Positions 44,482-51,840 of a DNA stretch of 56,344 nucleotides are shown here, piece by piece (position 1 is the stretch's first letter; each line of letters begins with the position of its first letter). Origin of the DNA: Bacteroidetes bacterium ADurb.Bin145. Lineage in GTDB: Bacteria; Bacteroidota; Bacteroidia; Bacteroidales; VadinHA17. The stretch lies in the NCBI GenBank assembly GCA_002070505.1, contig MWDJ01000019.1:1-56344 (forward strand), read 5' to 3'. The notes under the pieces were generated by a model. It was not told where the DNA came from, did no database searches, and was given only the letters and a program-made list of their open reading frames with translations. The position numbers were made by a program, and so were the translations under genes.

Positions 44482-45199
44482 TGTCGCCCTCTTTTCGGGT
44501 TACATCCCTGTTTATGGACAGGACACAGATGTTCCTCAGGACAGTGTGACAATACCTCTGAAAGTGAGTTTTGGTATAGAAGCCTCCGGACCGGTAATCT
44601 ATTTTACAGATAAGAATGTTCTGAACACAGAAGCATATCTCCTGTACGACTTCGATAATAAAAAGGCTCTTCATGCAGCCGGGGGATATTCGAATTACAA
44701 ATACTCTCAGTATAATTATTCATACAGGAACAAAGGCATCTTCTTTAAAGCCGGCGTCGACTTCAACATCCTGAAACCTGAAATATCAGGTGGAAAATAC
44801 TGGGCCGGGATAGGACTGCTGTATGGCATCAGCCGGTTTACATGGCAGGTCGATTCTTTCAGCTACGAGAATTACTGGGGGAAGCACACGTTCTCGATGC
44901 CTGAACAATCCGACTGGGGACATTATCTCGAGGTCTCACCGGGATTCAGGGCCGAACTCCTAAAGAACCTTAGCATCGGCTGGTCCGTCAGTCTCAGGAA
45001 ATTACTTATCACAAGTGCATCTAAAGATCTTAAGCCGGCATATATACCAGGATATGGCAGTACCGGCAATTCGATAAGCTTCGGAATGAACTACTTCCTC
45101 ACATTCAATTTCTCATATAAAAAGATCAGGGTAGGCATCAAGCCCGAACCAGCGGAAGAAGGGGGCTCGGGGACGGGGATTATAAGGAGTATAAGGTAG
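44453..45199 (+). CDS. DUF6048 family outer-membrane protein
   Basis: 248 residues with a signal peptide (1-23, 'IISVALFSGYIPVYGQ') and a small beta-barrel with alternating aromatic strands ('VSFGIEASGPVIYF', 'GIFFKAGVDFNIL', 'YWAGIGLLYGISRFTW', 'GHYLEVSPGFRAELL', 'LSIGWSVSLRKLL'). ATG 44453 lies within the end of the DUF6452 gene, another frame, so the two are coupled. The last 15 residues ('EGGSGTGIIRSIR') are encoded by GC-rich simple sequence leading into the downstream repeat, suggesting the natural C-terminus has been altered. Function unknown. Confidence 0.82.
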   Translation: MRRICAYIISVALFSGYIPVYGQDTDVPQDSVTIPLKVSFGIEASGPVIYFTDKNVLNTEAYLLYDFDNKKALHAAGGYSNYKYSQYNYSYRNKGIFFKAGVDFNILKPEISGGKYWAGIGLLYGISRFTWQVDSFSYENYWGKHTFSMPEQSDWGHYLEVSPGFRAELLKNLSIGWSVSLRKLLITSASKDLKPAYIPGYGSTGNSISFGMNYFLTFNFSYKKIRVGIKPEPAEEGGSGTGIIRSIR

Positions 45200-45230
45200 T
45201 GTGTTAGAGGGGGAGATGAGGTGAGAAGGA

Positions 45231-45286
45231 GATGAGCGGTGAGTGATGAGAGGTGAGCGATGAGAGGTGAGCGGTGAGAGGTGAGG
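45231..45286. repeat. 7-bp GRTGAGN array
   Basis: Eight perfectly phased 7-bp units (GATGAGC, GGTGAGT, ...), 32 bp after the DUF6048 stop. It is the reverse-complement family of the CTCACNN array at 37354-37402, again at a gene end. Confidence 0.9.
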
Positions 45287-45326
45287 TACAGGGTGCAGGG
45301 TGCATGATGCATGGTGCTCGGAGCAC

Positions 45327-45378
45327 AGCGACGATTCCGCGATAGAGGAAGAAGCGACGATTCAGCGACAGAGGAAAG
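45327..45378. repeat. Two 26-bp AGCGACGATT units
   Basis: Two tandem 26-bp units starting AGCGACGATTC (45327-45352 and 45353-45378). A third version lies at 48378-48403. They are preceded by 'ggtgctcggagc' here and 'ggtgcttggagc' there, so the element travels as a larger module. Confidence 0.8.
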
Positions 45379-45406
45379 GGGTGCAGGGAAAATAATCCCT
45401 GTAAAC

Positions 45407-46543
45407 TCAGGATAATTTGAAATAATATTTTTTCAGCCAGAATTTATACATTGGGTCAATAAATGTGATACTATCCCCCTGTAAGTCGATAATCTCTTTA
45501 TTGGAAAGCATCTTCTTTATTTTTAAGACATTAGCAGAAGTACCCAATTGATATTCCTTTAATACATTCTGTGAACTCAGCTGTTTTTCATTGCAAATTA
45601 GGGCTTTTAATAAGTTTATTTGACTGTTGCTTAATCCATCAACGAGTGCCTGAAACAGCATACTCAATTGAAGTACAATATCTTCAAAAGCTTCATGGAT
45701 AATAGTACTGGAGCATAATTCATAGGACCTCAACCATGCCTGCTGCGCCAGCTGTTGAACGTAATAAGGGTGGCATTCTGCCAGTTCAGCAATAAGCTTT
45801 GCATCAGTAGTTCCAATTTCTTTTTTCGTGTCTGAAAATCTTTTCTTAATGAATGTAATCCAGTCATTTAAGGAAATCTTTTCGAGAAATAAAATATCGC
45901 CGAATTTATAAAACGGCATTGAAGGAGAAGTGAACACATCCATCATCATATGTCTCTTGCTTCCATAAAGGCAATAAGTAACGTACCGATGTAACTGCCA
46001 ATGTGCGCGTAGTTTTTTTTGAAAACCAAGAGGATCCTCAAAGCCCGAGATATTCTGGAATTCATCTATACAAATTACTAATCGAATCTTTCCCTCTTTG
46101 CATATCTTTTCTGCCATATTGAGAATATTATCAGGATTTTTAGAAACTTCCTTCCAATCGAGGCTTATTTTAATATCGCTAATCTGGCCAGTACCGAATG
46201 TTAGGCTAGGAATAAGACTTCCCATAAACCTTTTAGCATTTCCGATAATCGTTTCAATCTTCGTTGATGAAGATCTCAATATTTCTGTCGCCAGCTGTTG
46301 GTAAAACTGTTCTTCGGTACGGACATTATTTAAATCAACAAAGCAAAACCGGATTTTCTTATCCTTCCCCTTTGTTATACCGGCTGCTTTCAGTACCAGG
46401 GAAGATTTTCCCCATCGTCTGGGAGAAATCAATATGGTGTTGACTGATGAATTAAAATTTGAAACCAATCTCCTGGTTTCTTTTTCCCGGTCAGTAAAGT
46501 CATTGTCCTGGGCAATCTTCCCGAAAGTAAAGGGTGTTTTCAT
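45407..46543 (-). CDS. Archaeal-type AAA ATPase (ATPase_2 family)
   Basis: 378 residues. The P-loop is 'SPRRWGKSSL' (40-49), the RRxGK variant typical of this family; Walker B is 'LVICIDEFQNI' (155-165). A sensor region 'YVTYCLYGSKRHMMMDVFTSPSMPFY' follows, and a C-terminal winged-helix-like part (about 290-378, 'NLLKALICNEKQLSSQNVLKEY', 'IIDLQGDSITFIDPMYKFWLKKYYF'). The cellular role of these proteins is not established; they are patchily distributed and often recently moved. It has its own promoter with three palindromes and unrelated neighbours. AT-richer codon use than flanking genes supports separate origin (by eye). Confidence 0.85.
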   Translation of the reverse strand: MKTPFTFGKIAQDNDFTDREKETRRLVSNFNSSVNTILISPRRWGKSSLVLKAAGITKGKDKKIRFCFVDLNNVRTEEQFYQQLATEILRSSSTKIETIIGNAKRFMGSLIPSLTFGTGQISDIKISLDWKEVSKNPDNILNMAEKICKEGKIRLVICIDEFQNISGFEDPLGFQKKLRAHWQLHRYVTYCLYGSKRHMMMDVFTSPSMPFYKFGDILFLEKISLNDWITFIKKRFSDTKKEIGTTDAKLIAELAECHPYYVQQLAQQAWLRSYELCSSTIIHEAFEDIVLQLSMLFQALVDGLSNSQINLLKALICNEKQLSSQNVLKEYQLGTSANVLKIKKMLSNKEIIDLQGDSITFIDPMYKFWLKKYYFKLS

Positions 46544-46559
46544 TAATTCTGCTTTTTCA

Positions 46560-46591
46560 CAAATTTACATATTCCAAATAATATTACCAAA
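46560..46591 (-). promoter_or_regulatory. Promoter of the ATPase gene
   Basis: On the minus strand TTTG (46588-46591) and, 20 bp downstream, TAAATTTG (46560-46567): a full -33/-7 match, 16 bp before ATG 46543. The -33 box is inside the first palindromic repeat unit. Confidence 0.7.
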
Positions 46592-46628
46592 AAGTAACTT
46601 ACCAAAAGGTAACTTACCAAAAGGTGAT
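46584..46628. repeat. Three tandem 15-bp palindromic sites at the ATPase promoter
   Basis: Units TTACCAAAAAGTAAC (46584-46598), TTACCAAAAGGTAAC (46599-46613) and TTACCAAAAGGTGAT (46614-46628). The central unit contains the perfect palindrome TTACC-AAAA-GGTAA. The first overlaps the promoter -33 element. The layout is that of an operator array for a dimeric repressor or iterons. Confidence 0.8.
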
Positions 46629-46942
46629 CTGGACAAAGGGTGCGATTAAAATTCGTCGTAGACGATATCGTATTGTAGCTAAAGATGATCCCCTTATGAT
46701 TGTTCTACCTCGTAGAGGTTGCAGAGGAAAATCTGCGGGAAAAATATAAGTACTCTGTACCAGACTTCGTAAAGCCATAATGCTTTAACTCCATTTTAGG
46801 TATCTGCTCCCCTTCCTTTGCTGTGACACCTTAAAGCCGTGACGTTTTTTTGCTCCCTGCCCTTCGCTCCCTGCCGTAATGCCGTAACGCCCTAAAGCCG
46901 TAAAGCCTTTTTGCCCTGTGCATTTTAGTTAATTACCCGGTT
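46629..46942. other. Intergenic gap with 8-bp GCCGTAAN array
   Basis: No gene seen. It contains 'cctcgtagagg' (46710-46720), 'atctgcgggaaaa' (46731-46743), clusters of 'gctccctgccc' (46852-46873) and four 8-bp units GCCGTAAT, GCCGTAAC, GCCCTAAA, GCCGTAAA (46873-46904). A related phrase occurs at 43887. Confidence 0.65.
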
Positions 46943-48232
46943 TTATTTGAATGTCACAAACATCAACACAGGATTGTCATACTCAGTTAATCTTGCTGCA
47001 AGCTCTTTAAGCTTTCTTTTCTTTTCAGGGTATTTCGCAGTTCCATTATTAAAATCATCGCTTGCCACATGATCTTTAAGTTGATTTGCTGGTACCCACA
47101 TAACCATTGTTGAATCATTCACCTGTGCTTCCGGCATGAATCTCGGACCGGCATCTATATCATTATAAATCCCTGAAGTAAAAAGCGGATTATCAGTACT
47201 GGTTGGTTTGCAGAAAAATAATTCACATGTGGTTTTGTTATAAATACCCAAAGCATTTGTAGTATTGTATAAAACGGGATTAATTGTAGGAATAGGAAAT
47301 TGTGCCGGGGTAAGTCTTTTTGCTGGAAATCTGTTTCCGAACGAACAACTTATAAAGAGATAATCTACAGTCTGATAAACAGAATTCAGGTACATATAAT
47401 TCATCCGGTCATTACTCATTCCTCTCTTAAGCATGGATTCCCCTCTTTTCGAAAGTGGTTCCTTAAATTTACCAAGATTGAATGAATATCTCGGGACAAG
47501 CCGATACTGATTATCCAGAGCAAACAGAGTGTCATTATTCCTGTCTTTATAAAATAATTCACCGTTATATCGATAGAAATAAGACTCCTGATCTACCCCA
47601 CTTTCTTTCGGTCGTACCCGGTTAAAAAGAATGTAATTTTTATATGATTGCTTTATGTTTCCATATTTATTCACCAGGAGGGCTTTAAATTCAATCTGGC
47701 CTGTCTGATTGGGAACATGACCTAAAAAAAGTGAATCCTCAACGAGCGACCAGGAAGAGATATAATAATTCTCTTTAATCAGGAAAGTATTTGAGTATTT
47801 TTTTTCAAATCTTCCGTTTATATCATATTCAAACAGATCATACAAGCTGGAAAAATATATTTTATTATCATTACTTATCCTAAGGTTACTTTTAAACTGA
47901 TATTCATCCGGCCCTCTTCCCTTATTCCCGAATTTTAGTATAAATCTGCCGTTTGAATCGTATAGAATAAGAGAGTTCAGGTCTGTTGTTATGATCTTGT
48001 CACCAGCCTTGAAAAATTCATAGATAAAAGAGAAGGCAGCTTCATCATTTGTCTCAAGAGGAACATACCTTATATCGTCAGTAAACTGACTCATGTATAT
48101 GATTTGCATATTATCTGTATTAGACTCAATATCAACTGCTTTTAAGGTATTAATTTCCTTAACCTTTCCACTACATGAGAATAATAAGATTACAAAGAAC
48201 AGGCAGAGAATATTGGAAATAAGAATTTTCAT
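46943..48232 (-). CDS. 6-bladed beta-propeller lipoprotein, copy 1
   Basis: 429 residues. Lipoprotein signal 'SNILCLFFVILLFSC' (Cys about 20) and 'FTDDIRYVPLETNDEAAFS', then propeller repeats including 'KIITTDLNSLILYDSNGRFILKFGNKGRGPDEYQF', the signature of the BF3164-like/6-bladed beta-propeller family of Bacteroidota. The C-terminus 'LKELAARLTEYDNPVLMFVTFK' is shared by all three copies. Such lipoproteins are abundant, fast-duplicating and of unknown function; ligand sensing or glycan-related roles are guesses. It is the most downstream of a three-gene tandem family transcribed leftward, but each has a gap of 250 bp or more. Confidence 0.87.
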   Translation of the reverse strand: MKILISNILCLFFVILLFSCSGKVKEINTLKAVDIESNTDNMQIIYMSQFTDDIRYVPLETNDEAAFSFIYEFFKAGDKIITTDLNSLILYDSNGRFILKFGNKGRGPDEYQFKSNLRISNDNKIYFSSLYDLFEYDINGRFEKKYSNTFLIKENYYISSWSLVEDSLFLGHVPNQTGQIEFKALLVNKYGNIKQSYKNYILFNRVRPKESGVDQESYFYRYNGELFYKDRNNDTLFALDNQYRLVPRYSFNLGKFKEPLSKRGESMLKRGMSNDRMNYMYLNSVYQTVDYLFISCSFGNRFPAKRLTPAQFPIPTINPVLYNTTNALGIYNKTTCELFFCKPTSTDNPLFTSGIYNDIDAGPRFMPEAQVNDSTMVMWVPANQLKDHVASDDFNNGTAKYPEKKRKLKELAARLTEYDNPVLMFVTFK

Positions 48233-48604
48233 TTCAGCCTTTATTTAGAGTTTAATGAAAGGTACGGAAAAAACCGGAAAGTGCATTAATGCAAAGATTA
48301 GTATGTGTAGGAATTGTAGAGAATTGTGAATTGATCCAGGGTGCAGGTTGCAAGGTGCTTGGAGCGAAATACAGTGAAGCGACGATTTCGTATCAGTGGA
48401 AAGGGTGTAGGGTGCATGGCTTGACTTGCTAGACTTGCAAGACCTGCAAGACCTGCAAGACTTGCAAGACTTGCACGACATTATCTATCTGAGCTCCGCC
48501 ATCCGTAGTTCTGAGTCATCGGGACGAAGGATGGAGATCTGCGGGAAAATTTATTTCATTCTGCATTAAGATTATTCACTGAATAATATAAAGTGTCAGA
48601 TTCA
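48233..48604. repeat. Repeat mosaic between beta-propeller copies 1 and 2
   Basis: No gene. In order: 'agggtgcaggttgcaaggtgcttggagc' type module (48337-48365), 26-bp unit (48378-48403), 9-bp GACYTGCAN array of six units (48423-48476), then the left arm of the 56-bp inverted repeat (48493-48548). The margins are plain spacer. Confidence 0.8.
48493..48548. repeat. Left arm of a 56-bp inverted repeat
   Basis: Begins GCTCCGCCATCCGTAG and ends ATCTGCGGGAAA; its reverse complement recurs at 51474-51529 with a single mismatch. The two arms enclose beta-propeller copies 2 and 3. Confidence 0.9.
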
Positions 48605-49858
48605 TTATTCTTTGGGAGTTAACATTACCAAAACCGGATTGTCAGTCTCTTTCAGTGAATCAGCGAGCTTTATGAGTTCATTTTTCTTTATATCGGTCAC
48701 CTTTGCATTTTTAAAATCTTCACTGGTAACATATTTCTTTAGCTCAAATGCTTCCACAAGCGAGAACAACTTGCCATTACTACAATGACCATTCAAATAT
48801 CTTATATCTTGAGTGAAATCAGGTCCTCCACTCAAATCATCCTTTAATTTTATTTTATCAACATCACGGGGAATATTTGCGAAAGTTTCATTGAAAGTGC
48901 CGATATCCAAATTGTATATTGTTTTTATTGTTTTGTCAAAGAGACGGCAGTTCTTAATGCGATACTCCCAATAGTAGTAAAAAACATACCTTGATGTTTC
49001 GTAAATGCCAAAAATGCTGGTTACATTATTTCCAATCCTTTCTGGGTGACCCCACATTTCAGGAGTAACGAATGTCCCATGCGTGTCAAATATTATCCTG
49101 GGTTTAAAAGACATATTCTTTGCATCCATATAAAAGACAGTATCACTGAAATATTCCTTAAAACAAAGATTCTTTTCAATTGAATAGACTCTTGCTGAAG
49201 TGGAATATGCCGACGATGGTTTATCCTGTCTTTTTCCGTAACAGTTAGGTTTAAAATGAATAGTATCCCCATTAGTGTTTATTAATAAACTTAGAGTTGG
49301 CGCGGTAATATAATAGGGTTCTATCGCCAGAAATACATAATCTGTTTCAGGGACCATGCCGATTGTTGACGGGAAAGGCTCTTTCAGGGAAAAAGTCTTC
49401 TCAAAAGAAGTACCAGTTTCGGAAATGCCATAAAAAAGTATTTTACGGTCTACACTTGAAAGCACTGTCAATGTTTTATTATCGGAACTAACGTCAAAAT
49501 CAGTAATAAATGTGTATTCTTCAGGTCCTCTTCCCTGATTTTGAAGTTTAAAAAGAAATTTACCTCCTATTTCGAAACACATTATGTCACCCCCCAATCC
49601 GCTGTTCTTTATATAGATTTTATTGTTTACACTTAGGATCTTTACTGCAAATTCACCTAGCAATGAATTCTTTGTTGTTTGCAGGGGTATGTACTCAACA
49701 TTGGCAGCGATCTCGGAAAGTTTTGTAATTGTAGATTTTGCCTCTTTGAGAAGATCGATGCTAATAACTGAATCTGAATTAGCTGTTTTATAACTGCTCT
49801 CCCTGCCACACGAGCAGAAAATGATTATTAAAAGAAAGGCTAATATTTTTGTCCTCAT
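48605..49858 (-). CDS. 6-bladed beta-propeller lipoprotein, copy 2
   Basis: 417 residues from ATG 49858 ('MRTKILAFLLIIIFCSC', lipidated Cys about 17); the frame is open 11 codons further upstream without a signal-like sequence. Same order as its neighbours: 'AANVEYIPLQTTKNSLLGEF', 'GGKFLFKLQNQGRGPEEYTFITDFDVSSDNKTLTVL', several propeller blades and the tail 'LADSLKETDNPVLVMLTP'. Clearly paralogous to copies 1 and 3 but diverged, so the duplication is old. Function unknown. Confidence 0.87.
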   Translation of the reverse strand: MRTKILAFLLIIIFCSCGRESSYKTANSDSVISIDLLKEAKSTITKLSEIAANVEYIPLQTTKNSLLGEFAVKILSVNNKIYIKNSGLGGDIMCFEIGGKFLFKLQNQGRGPEEYTFITDFDVSSDNKTLTVLSSVDRKILFYGISETGTSFEKTFSLKEPFPSTIGMVPETDYVFLAIEPYYITAPTLSLLINTNGDTIHFKPNCYGKRQDKPSSAYSTSARVYSIEKNLCFKEYFSDTVFYMDAKNMSFKPRIIFDTHGTFVTPEMWGHPERIGNNVTSIFGIYETSRYVFYYYWEYRIKNCRLFDKTIKTIYNLDIGTFNETFANIPRDVDKIKLKDDLSGGPDFTQDIRYLNGHCSNGKLFSLVEAFELKKYVTSEDFKNAKVTDIKKNELIKLADSLKETDNPVLVMLTPKE

Positions 49859-49987
49859 GATAAAAAAATTTAATCCACTTTTTTCCACCAAACTATTTAA
49901 TCCCCGTGCCCTGCGCTTCCGCTATCGCGGAATTTCATCACCTTGTTCCTCAATCTTTGCCCTGCGCCTTATAGCCAACAACCTGGT

Positions 49988-50060
49988 TTATTTAAATGTC
50001 ACAAAAATCATTACCGGATTGTCTGATTCGGTCAGAGAATCAGCGAGTCTCTGAATTTTT
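49988..50060 (-). pseudogene. Orphan C-terminal tail of a fourth beta-propeller gene
   Basis: On the minus strand, one frame off the end of copy 3, the codons read 'KIQRLADSLTESDNPVMIFVTFK' then TAA (49988-49990). This is the conserved C-terminus of the family (compare 'LADSLKETDNPVLVM' in copy 2 and 'YDNPVLMFVTFK' in copy 1). The rest of the gene is missing and an in-frame TGA lies just before the Lys. It overlaps the last five codons of copy 3, which are probably read out of frame into it. Best explained as a scar of deletion between tandem paralogues. Confidence 0.8.
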
Positions 50061-51272
50061 CAATGTTACGATCATTAGTATCGGATTATCCGTCACTTCC
50101 GAACCGGAAACCAGCTCTTCAAGCTGTGTCTGCTCAACCGGATATCTGACATCTCTCTTCTTTTCTTTGTTTTTTTCAATTATCTTTTGCAGGTTCATCA
50201 CCGTGAGCGGCATGAATACCTGGTTGTCGTTAACGCTGCCAACAGGCCAGAAATCAGGACCTCCGTCCCAGTCGTTAATGAATCCTTTTGCATCTCCTTC
50301 ACTGTCTGTAAGCAACAAACCTTCATGGTCTGATTTATCATAAAGAATGAGTTTCGACGCTTGCTCTCCGTAACTGTGTCCGGTTAAAAAGATCCTGTTC
50401 CCTGTCTCCTGAACAACAGGAAAACAATAGTTATCTGAATTATCCATGAACTTCTGAACCTGTTCGGGACCAAGGCGCTCTGGTCTTAGTTCATCCGGCA
50501 GCCTGTACTTTCCCATATCTATAAAATACCCGGGCAATATCCTGCCGGAGTCTTCAAAATATACGGTATCATTATACATTGCCTTGAAATGATAAATACC
50601 CCGGGCAAAGTAGAATGGCTCAAAGTCAGGGTACCCTATCATTATGCTCATTGTCCTGGGCGGACTGACCCATTTACCATAATTCTGCACAACAGATAAT
50701 GTATCCCGGTTTTCATCCATCAGACAGAAAGTGTACTCTTCGGTTCCCGCCCCGCCGACTTCATAGTCTATGTATTTCTTACCGGGAAGAACCATAATAT
50801 TCCAGATACGACCATCAAATTTCTCAGTCTTAACCAATTCCCCGTCAAAAGAAAAGAACAGCAGCTCTCTCTTCCAGTTCAGCTGAACGGCTATCAGCCT
50901 TTCATCAGGAAGAAAAGATGTGCATCTGATCAGATCTATCTCCCCGGGACCTTTGCCGGGAGCACCTATTTTTTTCAGGAATTTGCCATCTCTTGAGAAT
51001 TTCAATATCTCGTTATTATTACTTATGAAGATAAGGCTGTCGGTAAAGAAATACCTCACGACTGGCCGCACCATATAATCATCATCTGTTTCAAGCTTAA
51101 CATATTCAACATCCGATGCCATCTGGCTCAGAGACAACTCCTGCTTGTTGTCCAGCGCCTGCTCAAAGTTTATATCAAAAAATCCGTCAGCCTCAGGATC
51201 TTTTTTAAGCCCTTTCCTGTTTGTGCAGGAACAGATCAACAGTATTAAAATTATAAATACCAGGTTTTTCAT
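50040..51272 (-). CDS. 6-bladed beta-propeller lipoprotein, copy 3
   Basis: 410 residues from ATG 51272 ('MKNLVFIILILLICSC', Cys about 16); the frame extends 18 codons upstream through a palindrome and is unlikely to be translated. Family hallmarks are 'MASDVEYVKLETDDDYMVRP', 'NNEILKFSRDGKFLKKIGAPGKGPGEIDLIR' and 'VTDNPILMIVTLK'. The last residues 'NSETR' are not family-like and come from reading into the remnant of a fourth copy. GCCCCTAAGGGGC (51310-51322) lies just upstream of the start region. Function unknown. Confidence 0.86.
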   Translation of the reverse strand: MKNLVFIILILLICSCTNRKGLKKDPEADGFFDINFEQALDNKQELSLSQMASDVEYVKLETDDDYMVRPVVRYFFTDSLIFISNNNEILKFSRDGKFLKKIGAPGKGPGEIDLIRCTSFLPDERLIAVQLNWKRELLFFSFDGELVKTEKFDGRIWNIMVLPGKKYIDYEVGGAGTEEYTFCLMDENRDTLSVVQNYGKWVSPPRTMSIMIGYPDFEPFYFARGIYHFKAMYNDTVYFEDSGRILPGYFIDMGKYRLPDELRPERLGPEQVQKFMDNSDNYCFPVVQETGNRIFLTGHSYGEQASKLILYDKSDHEGLLLTDSEGDAKGFINDWDGGPDFWPVGSVNDNQVFMPLTVMNLQKIIEKNKEKKRDVRYPVEQTQLEELVSGSEVTDNPILMIVTLKNSETR

Positions 51273-51326
51273 TATGCTATATTGCTTTAAATATGATTGA
51301 AACCATGCCGCCCCTAAGGGGCTCAA

Positions 51327-51840
51327 TTCTTATAACTGAACATTCCAGTCTACTTCATGCCCCCAGCTCAACGCTAACCGCCTCTAACCCAGCTCCCTGC
51401 TCCCCGCCAATTTCTTTATTTAACCACAGAGTTACACGAAGTTTCACGGAGATTTCACGGAGTTTCAAAACAGTTTCCCGCAGATCTCCATCCTTCGTCC
51501 CGATGACTCAGGACTACGGATGGCGGAGCGCAGATTAACGCAGATATTAACTCACTGCACCCTGCACCATGGAGAAAACCCCCTTCCTGACCTTCCCCCA
51601 AGGGGGCAGGAACGCATTCGTTTCAGGGATATAAAACTCACAATCCACTACTCTTCGCACCCTGCACCTTGCACCTTGCACCCTGCATCTTGCACCAGAT
51701 CACATCCCCCTGCCCCCTTCAAAGGGGGAATTGAAATCATGCACCACCCGGACCTGCAAGACCTGCAGGACCTGCACGACCTTCCCTTCCTACCCCCAAA
51801 AACATCCCCCTACCCCCTTCAAAGGGGGAATCAGAAAACC
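51327..51840. repeat. Densest repeat mosaic of the window
   Basis: Some 500 bp without a gene. Contents in order: CACAGAG/CACGGAG boxes (51425-51462), right arm of the 56-bp inverted repeat (51474-51529), 'cgcagattaacgcagat' (51528-51545), 'ctgcaccctgcacc' (51555-51568), 'cccaagggggcagg' (51597-51610), CTTGCACC run (51656-51694), CATCCCCCTGCCCCCTTC with AAAGGGGGAA (51703-51730), 9-bp GACCTGCAN array (51751-51781) and a second CATCCCCCT palindrome (51803-51830). It ends at the RND stop codon. Confidence 0.88.
51474..51529. repeat. Right arm of the 56-bp inverted repeat
   Basis: Reverse complement of 48493-48548 with one mismatch (C/T pair in 'GTAGTCCTGAG' versus 'GTAGTTCTGAG'). It sits 202 bp upstream of the copy 3 start. 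Confidence 0.9.

Noticed and set aside
45407-46543. ATPase as part of a defence or toxin-antitoxin system
   Set aside because: No partner gene with nuclease, toxin or sensor features on either side; only repeats and lipoprotein genes.
48245-48481. Cysteine/serine-rich frame (SCKSCRSC) between beta-propeller copies
   Set aside because: Same 9-bp repeat read in frame; no signal peptide, promoter or family resemblance.
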